Below, in pieces: positions 17,233-25,204 of a stretch of 42,181 nucleotides of DNA (position 1 is the stretch's first letter; every line of letters begins with the position of its first letter). Source of the stretch: Ancylomarina sp. 16SWW S1-10-2 (GTDB lineage: Bacteria; Bacteroidota; Bacteroidia; Bacteroidales; Marinifilaceae); the NCBI RefSeq assembly GCF_009669305.1, contig NZ_SADB01000027.1, forward strand, positions 1-42,181, written 5' to 3'. A model generated the notes under the pieces. That model was not told the origin of the DNA. It did not search any database and worked only from the letters and a program-made list of their open reading frames with translations. The position numbers were made by a program, and so were the translations under genes.

Positions 17233-18237
17233 ATGATAAATCTTGAGACCAAATATATGGGGTTGACTCTAAAAAACCCCGTTGTTGTTAGCAGTTCTGG
17301 TTTAACCAACTCAGTTCGCAAAATTAAAATATTAGAAGAGAAAGGTGCTGGCGCTGTCGTTTTGAAATCTCTTTTCGAGGAACAAATTACAAATGAAGCG
17401 TCTCATTTAATTTCATCTGATCCTAAGAATTCAGGTTATCCTGAAGCTGAAGATTATATTGTGAATTACGTTAAAGGAAATACAGTTTCGAAATATCTTG
17501 AACTAATTCGTGAAGTTAAAAAATCGGTTTCTATTCCAATTATTGCGAGTATAAACTGTGTCTCATCTAAAGATTGGACTTCATTTGCTAAAGAAATAGA
17601 GCAAGCTGGTGCTGATGCAATTGAGCTAAATGTTTTTATCGTACCTAACGATAAAAATAAATCGTCTGAAGTATATGAACAACTTTATTTCGATGTTCTT
17701 AAGGCTGTGAAAAAGGAAGTTAATATTCCTGTTGCAATGAAATTGGGAATTTATTTCACTAATCTAATGGCAGTGGCTAATCGTTTAAATGCTGATGGAG
17801 CGGATGCTTTAGTTCTGTTTAATCGTTTTTATGAGCCAGATATCGATATCGAGAAGATGGAAATGACTTCAGCAGAGGTATTAAGTTCTCCTTCAGATAT
17901 TCGTAAGTCATTGAGATTTGTAGGAATACTTAGCGATAAAATTAAAGGTATAGACATTGCTGCATCTACAGGTATTCACGATGGTGAAGCGGCTATTAAA
18001 CAATTACTAGCTGGTGCTAAAACGGTTCAACTTTGTTCTACAATTTACGAAAATGGATTTGATAGAGTTAGTGATGTGTTAGCAGATATCACAAAATGGA
18101 TGGCGAAAAAAGAATACAAAACCGTTGATGAGTTTAGAGGAAAATTGAACTATGGACAGCTTGCTGATTCGGCAATTTATGAAAGAGCTCAGTTTATGAA
18201 ATACTTTTCAAATACTAAGAAAGAAGTTTTACAATAG
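17233..18237 (+). CDS. Dihydroorotate dehydrogenase-like FMN protein, catalytic motif altered
   Basis: The 334-residue TIM-barrel protein resembles PyrD and begins MINLETKYMGLTLKNPVVVSSSGLT. FMN/phosphate-site elements are recognisable (late GIHDGEAAIKQLLAGAKTVQLCSTIY). However, the segment that in true dihydroorotate dehydrogenases reads ELNxSCPN, with the catalytic Cys or Ser, here reads ELNVFIVPNDKN. The conserved catalytic base and part of the orotate pocket therefore seem missing. Proteins annotated dihydroorotate dehydrogenase-like are common in Bacteroidetes alongside a genuine PyrD, and their substrate is unknown to me. The ATG at 17233 was chosen because the upstream TTG lies within the predicted promoter. 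It ends at a strong terminator. Confidence 0.8.
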   Translation: MINLETKYMGLTLKNPVVVSSSGLTNSVRKIKILEEKGAGAVVLKSLFEEQITNEASHLISSDPKNSGYPEAEDYIVNYVKGNTVSKYLELIREVKKSVSIPIIASINCVSSKDWTSFAKEIEQAGADAIELNVFIVPNDKNKSSEVYEQLYFDVLKAVKKEVNIPVAMKLGIYFTNLMAVANRLNADGADALVLFNRFYEPDIDIEKMEMTSAEVLSSPSDIRKSLRFVGILSDKIKGIDIAASTGIHDGEAAIKQLLAGAKTVQLCSTIYENGFDRVSDVLADITKWMAKKEYKTVDEFRGKLNYGQLADSAIYERAQFMKYFSNTKKEVLQ

Positions 18238-18258
18238 CGTTTCTTTTTAATCATATTT

Positions 18259-18287
18259 AAGTCCGAATACATATTCGGACTTTTTTT
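18259..18287 (+). terminator. Terminator after the DHOD-like gene
   Basis: AAGTCCGAATA (18259-18269), 2-nt loop, TATTCGGACTT (18272-18282), then T-run to 18287. Stem of 11 bp. Confidence 0.88.
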
Positions 18288-18310
18288 ATGTTTTTGCTTT
18301 AAGATTCTCC

Positions 18311-18340
18311 TTGTAGATTAGAAAATAATCCTTACATTTG
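18311..18340 (+). promoter_or_regulatory. Strong Bacteroidetes promoter of rplS
   Basis: TTG at 18311-18313, 19-bp spacer, TACATTTG at 18333-18340: a full consensus match and the best promoter in the window. It leaves a leader of about 75 nt that contains the palindrome ACGAATTCGT (18342-18351). The leader could carry autoregulation, as for other ribosomal protein genes, but no known leader motif was recognised. Confidence 0.75.
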
Positions 18341-18422
18341 CGACGAATTCGTGCGTAATCTCTGGCATCAAGACAGTTATATGTTTATATTGCGTTCGTG
18401 AATCTTAAAAAAAATCATTACG

Positions 18423-18770
18423 ATGGATTTAATTAAAGTTGCTGAGCAAGCATTTGCTACAGGCGTAGAAATTCCTGCTTTTGGAGCAGGAGACACAATT
18501 AGTGTTTCTTACAAAATTAAAGAGGGAAACAAAGAAAGAATTCAGATTTTTAAAGGGGTTGTTATCCAAGTTAAAGGTACTGGCACAACTAAAACTTTTA
18601 CTATCCGTAAAATGTCTGGTAATGTTGGAGTAGAAAGAATTATTCCTTTATATTCTCCTCTTATCGACAAAATCGAAGTAAACAAAAGAGGTCGTGTTCG
18701 TAGAGCTAGAATTTACTATTTACGTGAACTTACTGGTAAAAAAGCTAGAATCAAAGAAAAAAGATTTTAA
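18423..18770 (+). CDS. rplS: 50S ribosomal protein L19
   Basis: Ribosomal protein bL19, 115 residues, located at the 30S-50S interface. Hallmarks are [47 protein letters not shown] and the terminal basic block [24 protein letters not shown]. Length is normal. In many bacteria rplS follows trmD, but here it stands alone, with a strong consensus promoter in front and a strong terminator behind. Bacteroidetes often carry it as a single gene. The start ATG is fixed by the conserved N-terminus [11 protein letters not shown]. Confidence 0.97.
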   Translation: MDLIKVAEQAFATGVEIPAFGAGDTISVSYKIKEGNKERIQIFKGVVIQVKGTGTTKTFTIRKMSGNVGVERIIPLYSPLIDKIEVNKRGRVRRARIYYLRELTGKKARIKEKRF

Positions 18771-18790
18771 TCAGCTTTTAAGAATATTGA

Positions 18791-18820
18791 AAAAAGCCTT
18801 CCATTTGGAAGGCTTTTTTT
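18791..18820 (+). terminator. Terminator after rplS (bidirectional)
   Basis: AAAAAGCCTTCC (18791-18802), loop ATTT, GGAAGGCTTTTT (18807-18818), T-run to 18820. The convergent patatin gene ends 14 bp further on, and the A-run on the left gives a T-run on the minus strand too. Confidence 0.88.
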
Positions 18821-18833
18821 ATGCCATGTGGTT

Positions 18834-19688
18834 TTATTTTATCAGACAAGTCTTTTTGAATTTTTCGATAGCAAGTTTACCCATCTCTTTCCCAATTTTA
18901 TAATCATCAATAAGTGTTTTATAATCTTGGGTAAATCGACCCGTTTTGAAATGTTCTGGAGGACATACCTCTATAACTTTAACGCCTTGGGGAGGATTGT
19001 GAATAAAATCGATTGACTTATTATAAACTTCGTGCCGATTTTCTATTGCTTTTGCTAATCCCTTGTGTTTAGAGAAAACAAGCTTGGCAATTTTAAAACC
19101 TAAATTATGACTCATCCTATACGATTCTGGACGAGATCGAAGTACCATAATTTTATCTGCACCTTTTTCGTAAGCTCTTTCAACAGGAATTGGAGCGGCT
19201 ACACCACCATCGGAAACAACTTGTCCTTCAATTTCTAGATAATTACGATAGAAGAATGGAATTGTGCACGATGCTTTTAAGTAATGGCTTATATTCTCTG
19301 CATTAGGATTCAGAAAGAATGCTTCACCATTGGCATTGCTAGTGAACCCAATTTCAAAATCAATATTCTTTTTAAATAGAATATCCGTATTAATAGGAAG
19401 TTCTTTCTCGGTTACTTTCCAAAGCCAATCGAGATCGATAAAATGATGACCTTTTAGGAAGTTTTTGAAACTAATATATCCTGGTTGAAGCGAGTAATTT
19501 GTGTAGACTTCTAGATTTCTTCCCTTGTATTCGGCAAGCCAAGCTGCAGCATTTATCGAACCTGCAGAAACACCAATGACCATGTCAAATGGATTGAAAT
19601 CTTCTTCAAGGAATTGATCCGTAATTCCAGCAGAGAATATGCCACGCATGGCACCACCTTCAATAACTAACGCTGTTTTACCTGACAT
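18834..19688 (-). CDS. Patatin-like phospholipase (YjjU/COG4667 type)
   Basis: The 284-residue patatin-fold hydrolase has a Ser-Asp dyad: oxyanion loop EGGAMRG (residues 10-16), nucleophile elbow GVSAG with S41, and the aspartate motif SDGGV with D160. No signal peptide, so cytoplasmic or membrane-associated. The family includes bacterial lipases and phospholipases that act on acyl ester bonds, and the layout is that of E. coli YjjU. Its ATG directly abuts the stop codon of plsC upstream (no intervening base), so the two are co-transcribed and probably coupled. An acyl-ester hydrolase next to an acyltransferase suggests phospholipid remodelling, which is inference. Confidence 0.88.
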   Translation of the reverse strand: MSGKTALVIEGGAMRGIFSAGITDQFLEEDFNPFDMVIGVSAGSINAAAWLAEYKGRNLEVYTNYSLQPGYISFKNFLKGHHFIDLDWLWKVTEKELPINTDILFKKNIDFEIGFTSNANGEAFFLNPNAENISHYLKASCTIPFFYRNYLEIEGQVVSDGGVAAPIPVERAYEKGADKIMVLRSRPESYRMSHNLGFKIAKLVFSKHKGLAKAIENRHEVYNKSIDFIHNPPQGVKVIEVCPPEHFKTGRFTQDYKTLIDDYKIGKEMGKLAIEKFKKTCLIK

Positions 19689-20429
19689 CTATTTATTTTG
19701 ATTAAGCTCTTTTTGTATTAAATTTTCGATCTTTAAGCATAATTCTTCAGCTGTGTAACCCTTAGGTTCTATAGCTTCTAATATGGAATAACGTCCTTTT
19801 TCTCCAAATGAAAGAGGAAAGAGGCCTTTGCTCTCAATTTTATAATTTCCATCAATTACGAAAGGAACGACAAGAGAATTTGGAGCTTCTTCTAATAAGG
19901 TTGCTAAACCACCAGATTTGAATTTTCTTAGTTTTCCTGTTTTGCTGCGAGTCCCTTCTGCGAAAACACAAGCACAATAGTTCTTCTCAGCAATAAGCTT
20001 TCCTAATTTACGAATTTCGCCGAAAGCTTGAGTTCTATTTTTTCTCATAATTAAGGCAGCGCCAGAATGACGAAGATTATAAGAAACACTTGGTATGTTT
20101 TTAGCCAACTCAATTTTAGATATAAATTTAGGATGGTGTTTTCTGAACAACCAAGCAATAGGAGGGATGTCGTATGCTCCTTGATGATTGGAAACGACAA
20201 TAATTGGACGATTAGTAGGCAATTTAGCTTTGTTAGTGAATTTAGTTCTAAATCCAATAACCCATACTAAGTGCATTAATATGTAATTTAGAATATCGAC
20301 TGATACCTTATGAGCTTGATAACCAAAGAGTGTTTTACAAATGACCTGGATAGGGTGAAAAATGACTAGTGTCAATAAAAATAGAAAATAAAATATTGGT
20401 GTTGTTATATAGGATATGATCTTCTTCAT
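19689..20429 (-). CDS. plsC: 1-acyl-sn-glycerol-3-phosphate acyltransferase
   Basis: Lysophosphatidate acyltransferase family, the second acylation in phosphatidic acid synthesis. The catalytic NHxxxxD motif is NHQGAYD (H82, D87), and the substrate/phosphate motif FAEGTRSKTG is at about 156-165. One or two N-terminal membrane segments (residues of about 8-30 and 45-60) place it at the inner membrane. The 246 residues are normal. Catalytic residues are intact, so it is probably functional. Specificity (PlsC proper versus a lysolipid acyltransferase) is not decided by sequence. It is first gene of a two-gene operon with the patatin. Confidence 0.9.
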   Translation of the reverse strand: MKKIISYITTPIFYFLFLLTLVIFHPIQVICKTLFGYQAHKVSVDILNYILMHLVWVIGFRTKFTNKAKLPTNRPIIVVSNHQGAYDIPPIAWLFRKHHPKFISKIELAKNIPSVSYNLRHSGAALIMRKNRTQAFGEIRKLGKLIAEKNYCACVFAEGTRSKTGKLRKFKSGGLATLLEEAPNSLVVPFVIDGNYKIESKGLFPLSFGEKGRYSILEAIEPKGYTAEELCLKIENLIQKELNQNK

Positions 20430-20466
20430 GTGTCGTATTGATAAGCCTTATGGTGCCACAAAAATA

Positions 20467-20500
20467 AAAAACGATAGTTGAATACCAACTATCGTTTTTT
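20467..20500 (-). terminator. Terminator of the SIMPL-domain gene
   Basis: AAAAACGATAGTTG (20467-20480), loop of 5, CAACTATCGTTTTT (20486-20499). A stem of 14 bp with T-runs on both strands, 50 bp past the end of the leftward SIMPL gene. Confidence 0.85.
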
Positions 20501-20549
20501 AAATATTCTTATATAATTATAAAGAAATATGTTTATTTAACTATATTTT

Positions 20550-21254
20550 TTATTTCAATTCGAATCGAACCATGATTTTGTGCTCTAATTTGATTTTTTG
20601 AAATTCTAGATCTGGTGCTTCTTCTTCCATAGCCATGCTTACTGTACCTCTTATCATCATATTTTTAGCTCTTGGTCGGGTATCATAATTATTTGAATAG
20701 CCTTGACCGATATAAATGGCTCTTCCAGCTTCCTGACCAATAGCTTCGGCAAGTATTTCTGCATTTTCTTTTGCGTTTTTGATGGCTTTAATTTTTACTT
20801 CTTTTTTGAATTCTTCCATTTTTGAATGATCCACCTTTACAATATTGATATTTGAGATATCCACCTTTTCTAATGTTGAAAATAGATTCGAAAGTGTCTT
20901 CGTGTCGTGTACAAGAACTTGGAATGACTTAGATTTCATCACATCTTTTTTCTTTAACCAATAGCTTTGAAAGTTACTGGTAAAATCAAGAACTTTCACC
21001 TGCTTCTCAAGATCAATACCTATCTTTTTTAAGGCTTTAAACATTTTATTTTCGAGTTGTGAGATACTTTCTTTATTCTTGGTATCCTTTTCACGTAAGT
21101 TGATATTTAAATAGATTTCATCAGGAACAATTTCTATTTCCGATGTGCCAGTGAGTTCAATATAGTTTTGATCGATAAAATTCTTTGTTCCATTTTGAGC
21201 AAAAGAGGATAGTGCCAAAAATGTAGCAAATCCTATAAGTATTAATTTTTTCAT
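20550..21254 (-). CDS. SIMPL-domain (DUF541) exported protein
   Basis: The 234-residue protein has a signal peptide (MKKLILIGFATFLALSSFAQ) and one SIMPL/DUF541 domain. Recognisable parts are IELTGTSEIEIVPDEIYLNINLREKD near the start, and the block KIKAIKNAKENAEILAEAIGQEAGRAIYIG. The family includes E. coli YggE and similar periplasmic proteins linked to oxidative or envelope stress; the molecular role is not established. The frame runs 15 codons further upstream to 21299, but the ATG at 21254 directly precedes the signal peptide and was chosen. It is a single gene with its own terminator. Confidence 0.85.
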   Translation of the reverse strand: MKKLILIGFATFLALSSFAQNGTKNFIDQNYIELTGTSEIEIVPDEIYLNINLREKDTKNKESISQLENKMFKALKKIGIDLEKQVKVLDFTSNFQSYWLKKKDVMKSKSFQVLVHDTKTLSNLFSTLEKVDISNINIVKVDHSKMEEFKKEVKIKAIKNAKENAEILAEAIGQEAGRAIYIGQGYSNNYDTRPRAKNMMIRGTVSMAMEEEAPDLEFQKIKLEHKIMVRFELK

Positions 21255-21423
21255 GTTTGTGTATTTTAGTTTATCCTTATTTTTTGATGCATCCATCAAG
21301 TTAACATCTTTTTATATATTATTTAATATTGAAAGAGGTAAAATGATAAGCAATTTTGATGCCAAATTGCACGCATAACTAATTAATACTTGCGTCAACT
21401 TATTTTAAGGAGAGATAATAGGT

Positions 21424-21557
21424 AAAAAAAATAAAGCCACCCTTTGCAGGATGGCTTTTAGCATATTGATTTCGGTTTAGTTGTAAGTAAACTTAAAGGA
21501 AACAGTAATATGCAATTAAAAATTTATATTGTTAGTAATTTATAGTCTTATTGTTAA
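21424..21557 (-). ncRNA. Predicted small RNA, about 130 nt, leftward
   Basis: A strong leftward terminator (stem GCCATCC/GGGTGGC, plus 21433-21458, then an 8-nt T-run at 21424-21431) has no gene in front of it: the SIMPL gene starts to its left and the next gene to the right is on the other strand. About 105 bp to its right lies an exact leftward -7 element, TAAGTTTG (plus 21563-21570), preceded at 22 bp by the regulator box also found at the Lys/Cys-repeat gene. Together they define a transcription unit of about 130 nt without a convincing reading frame. Its existence is inferred from these signals only; it matches no RNA family I know. Confidence 0.45.
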
Positions 21558-21562
21558 TGATA

Positions 21563-21609
21563 CAAACTTATAGTATTGTTTTTAAATTTTATCTTAATGA
21601 AATGTTAAT
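21563..21609 (-). promoter_or_regulatory. Leftward promoter with the shared 11-bp-periodic box
   Basis: Minus-strand -7 TAAGTTTG (plus 21563-21570). On plus, TTAATGAAATGTTAAT at 21594-21609 is identical over 16 bp to 14230-14245 and stands at the same 22-bp distance from the -7 element when the flanking base is included. On the plus strand the box overlaps TAATTTTG (21606-21613), a possible -7 for the peptidase gene. A regulator binding here could therefore activate leftward transcription and block rightward transcription. Confidence 0.5.
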
Positions 21610-21706
21610 TTTGAGCATTACAAATGCAATGACTGATGTGTGAATGCATTGTAGTTTAAATAAAAGCAAGTATCTTACACATCCTAATAAAATTATTGAT
21701 TTACAG

Positions 21707-24700
21707 ATGAAAAGCGTTCTCTCTTTTATATGCCTGATGATCTTATCGTCAGTTTCTTATTCTCAATATTATAGTACTGGTCAAGATCCTTCAAATATAA
21801 AGTGGAAGCAGATTAATACAGCTGATTTTCGAATTGTATTCCCCGCTACTTATGAAGCTAAGGCAAGGTATGTGGCAGCTTTATTTCATGATTTGAAGGA
21901 AAAAGGAGGTAAGGATTTAAATCATTCCCCAAAGAAATTTTCGGTGATTTTGCATACCCAATCGGCTACATCAAATGGGATGGTGGCTTGGGCTCCTAAG
22001 CGAATCGAATTGTATGCTACGCCTCCTCAGGACGACGATACACAAGCTTGGTTAGATCATTTGGTTAGTCATGAGTATCGACATGTTTTGCAAATGGATA
22101 AGCTAGAGCGTGGTTTAACTCGAATATTAAATGTGATTTTAGGTCAGCAGGCAACAGCATTGATTGCAGGTTTATATTTACCATCATGGTTTATGGAAGG
22201 TGATGCTGTTTGTACCGAAACGGCTTTAGGTGAATCGGGTAGAGGGCGAAGTGCTGAGTTTGAACAAGAATTAAAGGCTCAGCTGCTTCAAAAGGGTGCT
22301 TATTCGTACGATAAAGCTGCTATGGGTTCATATAAAGACTTTGTACCCAATAAATATACGCTTGGTTATTATTTAGTTGGGAAATCACGCGTTCACTACG
22401 GTGATAAGTTTTGGGATAATACATTGAATAAGATTGGTGGCTCTCCTTTGAATATAAATTGCATGTCAACGGGTTTAAAAAATGGGATGAAGGACAAAAG
22501 AAGTGTTCTTTTTAATGAGCTGAAGGAAAAGCAAAATGCATACTTAAATACGAACTATAGAATTGAGCGAGTTGATTGGAATGAAGTAGAAAAGTTAAAC
22601 AAGCATAGAAATGGAAAATTAACGTTTTACGCTGATGTGATGTCGGAGTTAAAGTGGGATTGGAAGAATCAAGATACTAATAATAAGAGGACGCAGGCTA
22701 AGTCTTTAGTTAAAGAGAAAGCTATTTATACAAATTATAATTATCCGCATATTGCTAATAAGGGCTTATTGTTGATGAAGGAGGGGTTGGCTGATGCCAT
22801 GAGTTTTGTTGAGCTTGATGAGAATGGTGTTGAAAAAGAGATTTTTGTTCCAGGATACGATTACGGAACAGGGTTCGATTATAAGAATAATAAGCTGTTG
22901 TGGTCAGAATATCAAGCTGACTTACGTTGGGAACATGGCGATAAGGCTATTATTGTTACTTACGATATGCAGACTCAAACAAAAAGAAAGTATAAGTTAG
23001 CGCATAACTGTTTTGCACCCGTTTTTTCTGAAGATGGGAAACAGATTTTAAGTGTTGAAGTTGACTCTGATGGGGAAAGTACACTCCTAATTTTGGATAC
23101 AGAAACGGCTTCGATTATAAAACGAATTGCAGCGAAAAAAGGTGAGTTTTTTATGACACCGCAATGGGCTAAAAATGATAAATCTATTGTTGTGATTAGT
23201 CAGGCCAATGGAGAAAAAAGCTTGCTTGAACTAGACCTAGAAACAGAAAGTAGAACGCTTTTATATGCTGCTGATAAAACAAATATTTCTCAGCCATATG
23301 TGAGTGATGATTATGTGTTTTTTACTTCATCGCATACCGGAATCAATAATATCTTTGCCTATGAGTGGGAGAATGGTCAAATTTCTCAGCTAACTTCTTC
23401 TCGATTTGGCGCTAAAGATCCTTTCTATTATCAATCTAAGAATACGCTATATTATTCAGATTATTCAGCTGATGGCTATGTACCAATTAATCTTGATTTA
23501 GCTTCTGGTTTATGGAAAAGACAAGATGGAGAACAAGCTGAGTTCAAATTGGCTGAGCAATTATCTAATCAACTGGGAGAGAAGATGCAGGCAGATACAA
23601 GTAAGTTGGATCAATGGCAAGTTAAGCCTTACTCACGATTGGCACATACCTTTCAATTTCATTCTTGGGCACCACTTTTTGTGTCTCCTGACGAAGAGAA
23701 TATTGATATTGGAATATCAGCATCAAGCCAGAATCTTTTGAATACATTTTTTACTACAGTTGGGTATAAAAAAGAGGAGGGTTATGATAAGGGCCAATTT
23801 TATTTAAATTTATCCTACGAGCGTTTCTTTCCCATTTTTAATTCAAAGTTGGAGTATGGTAAGAATTCTAGAAACTTTAATTCCCAAATTAGAAGTAGAG
23901 AAGATGATACAGTCATTGGAGTTTTGAATGATTTAGAATGGAATCAGTTGGAATGGAAGAATTCAATATCATTGCCTTTTAATCTTTCATCGGGTAAACA
24001 TGCAACCGTATTGAAACCAAAATTCTCTTATAATATTTATAAATGGACAGGTTATCACGCTAATATTTCTAGTTCTACTCAGACTTTGAGTGCAAGTAAA
24101 CTTGGTTTTACTGATAGAACGTTTAAAGAGTTAGAATATCAGGTGTATTTCAGTCATTCAATAAAGAGTTCACAACGAGATTTGCAATCGAGATGGGCAC
24201 AATATCTACAATTTGATTATCGTTATAGTCCTACAAAAAATAATACGGTAGGTGAGGTGTGGTCTGGAATTGGTCAATTCAATTTACCTGGTTTTGCAAA
24301 GCATCATGGTATAAGTGTTTATGCGGGTTATCAGAATCGTTCCAAATTGAATACTAGTTTTGGAAATGCCATAAAATCACCAAGAGGAGTTTCTAATCTC
24401 TTGGGTTTAGATTGTGCGACTACAAGTTTAGATTACCGCATGCCTTTGGCTTACCCTGATTGGAATTTGGGTGGTTTAGCCTACATTAAGCGAGTTAAGA
24501 TGGGTGCTTTTATCGACTATGGTATGGAAAAAGGTGAGTATACTTTTGAAGAAAACCTTTACAATTTTGACAATAGAATTACTTCAATAGGACTTGAATT
24601 TACAGCCGATATGCATGTTTTGCGTTTGCCAATTCCTTTAAATTTAGGCTTCCGATTGGGTTATGAGAATGAAACAAATGCTGTGTTTGGAGATGTACTT

Positions 24701-24724
24701 TTATCCTACAGCCTTTCTTTTTAG
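21707..24724 (+). CDS. Envelope zinc-peptidase/beta-propeller protein with barrel-like C-terminus
   Basis: The 1005-residue protein has a signal peptide (MKSVLSFICLMILSSVSYSQ). A gluzincin-type zinc site follows: HEYRH (H122, E123, H126), with E164 in WFMEGDA as likely third ligand. The middle (about 330-640) has repeated beta-strand units typical of TolB/WD40-like propellers (for example KQILSVEVDSDGESTLLILD). The last 350 residues alternate polar and aromatic strands and end in a C-terminal Phe, like an outer-membrane beta-barrel. This would be a surface or outer-membrane anchored metallopeptidase; the substrate is unknown. The ATG at 21707 was preferred to one at 21644, because it starts the signal peptide. 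No operon partner. Confidence 0.75.
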   Translation: MKSVLSFICLMILSSVSYSQYYSTGQDPSNIKWKQINTADFRIVFPATYEAKARYVAALFHDLKEKGGKDLNHSPKKFSVILHTQSATSNGMVAWAPKRIELYATPPQDDDTQAWLDHLVSHEYRHVLQMDKLERGLTRILNVILGQQATALIAGLYLPSWFMEGDAVCTETALGESGRGRSAEFEQELKAQLLQKGAYSYDKAAMGSYKDFVPNKYTLGYYLVGKSRVHYGDKFWDNTLNKIGGSPLNINCMSTGLKNGMKDKRSVLFNELKEKQNAYLNTNYRIERVDWNEVEKLNKHRNGKLTFYADVMSELKWDWKNQDTNNKRTQAKSLVKEKAIYTNYNYPHIANKGLLLMKEGLADAMSFVELDENGVEKEIFVPGYDYGTGFDYKNNKLLWSEYQADLRWEHGDKAIIVTYDMQTQTKRKYKLAHNCFAPVFSEDGKQILSVEVDSDGESTLLILDTETASIIKRIAAKKGEFFMTPQWAKNDKSIVVISQANGEKSLLELDLETESRTLLYAADKTNISQPYVSDDYVFFTSSHTGINNIFAYEWENGQISQLTSSRFGAKDPFYYQSKNTLYYSDYSADGYVPINLDLASGLWKRQDGEQAEFKLAEQLSNQLGEKMQADTSKLDQWQVKPYSRLAHTFQFHSWAPLFVSPDEENIDIGISASSQNLLNTFFTTVGYKKEEGYDKGQFYLNLSYERFFPIFNSKLEYGKNSRNFNSQIRSREDDTVIGVLNDLEWNQLEWKNSISLPFNLSSGKHATVLKPKFSYNIYKWTGYHANISSSTQTLSASKLGFTDRTFKELEYQVYFSHSIKSSQRDLQSRWAQYLQFDYRYSPTKNNTVGEVWSGIGQFNLPGFAKHHGISVYAGYQNRSKLNTSFGNAIKSPRGVSNLLGLDCATTSLDYRMPLAYPDWNLGGLAYIKRVKMGAFIDYGMEKGEYTFEENLYNFDNRITSIGLEFTADMHVLRLPIPLNLGFRLGYENETNAVFGDVLLSYSLSF

Positions 24725-24954
24725 GTTTATAGGGTTGGACAATAATTGGATGACTTGGTATTATTAACCACACGATACAATCGTGTGGTAGCGAGTTAAG
24801 TCTACTTCTAGATTATATTTCGGTTGGGAGAGAGGTGTCCTGAAATGGGCGAATTTAAGTAAGAATGATAATTTGCTCCTGCGGATTTATAATCTGCAGG
24901 TTTTGAGTTTGGGATTTTTAATCCCTTATTGAGAATTGAGGCGATTGTAAATTT

Positions 24955-25083
24955 ATCATACTGTCAGCTCTTCGGGTTTTCCCAAATAATTGTTTCTATT
25001 TCCATTTCTCTTAGTTCCGTAGGAACGATAGTATGGTAGCAGAAAAATTGTGTATATATTTTAAAGCTCCAGAGGAGCGACAC
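24955..25083. repeat. REP unit, copy A
   Basis: Contains (A)TCATACTGTCAGCTC, then GTTCC-GTA-GGAAC, the returning arm GTATGGTA, and GCTCC-AGA-GGAGC (25066-25078). It shares order and sequence with units B-D around the Y1 transposase. Confidence 0.65.
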
Positions 25084-25131
25084 TCAATCAAAAATATAAT
25101 GATCGACAAATGAAATTACAATTTTTTTTAA
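25083..25131 (-). pseudogene. Remnant of the Y1 transposase 3' end
   Basis: CTCAATCA, then AAAAATATAATGATCG, then CAAATG-AAATT match the last codons of the intact transposase gene and the sequence just past its stop (25974-26030), apart from an 8-10 bp deletion and point changes. It sits in the same position relative to its REP unit. This indicates a decayed or non-autonomous copy of the element. Confidence 0.55.
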
Positions 25132-25204
25132 TATTTGATGGTTATATATTTTTGCGTGATAAGTGTTTAAATTAAACATTTTTAAAATGGTAATTCATCT
25201 GCAT

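Larger units (their letters stand above)
24725..25204. other. Intergenic repeat region with REP-like hairpins
   Basis: No gene is seen. It contains a 9-bp hairpin ACCACACGA/TCGTGTGGT (24767-24789), CCTGC/GCAGG and GGGATT/AATCCC hairpins near 24885-24925, a full copy of the local REP unit (24955-25083), and a 45-bp stretch resembling the 3' end of the nearby Y1 transposase gene (about 25083-25131). A TATTTTTG element near 25147 has no gene behind it. Confidence 0.6.

Noticed and set aside
24767-24789. Hairpin after the zinc-peptidase gene as a terminator
   Set aside because: No T-run follows on either strand; it fits better as part of the intergenic repeats.
25140-25150. Promoter TATTTTTG on the plus strand
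   Set aside because: No rightward gene or terminator follows; it is likely chance in AT-rich DNA or a duplicate of the ridA upstream region.
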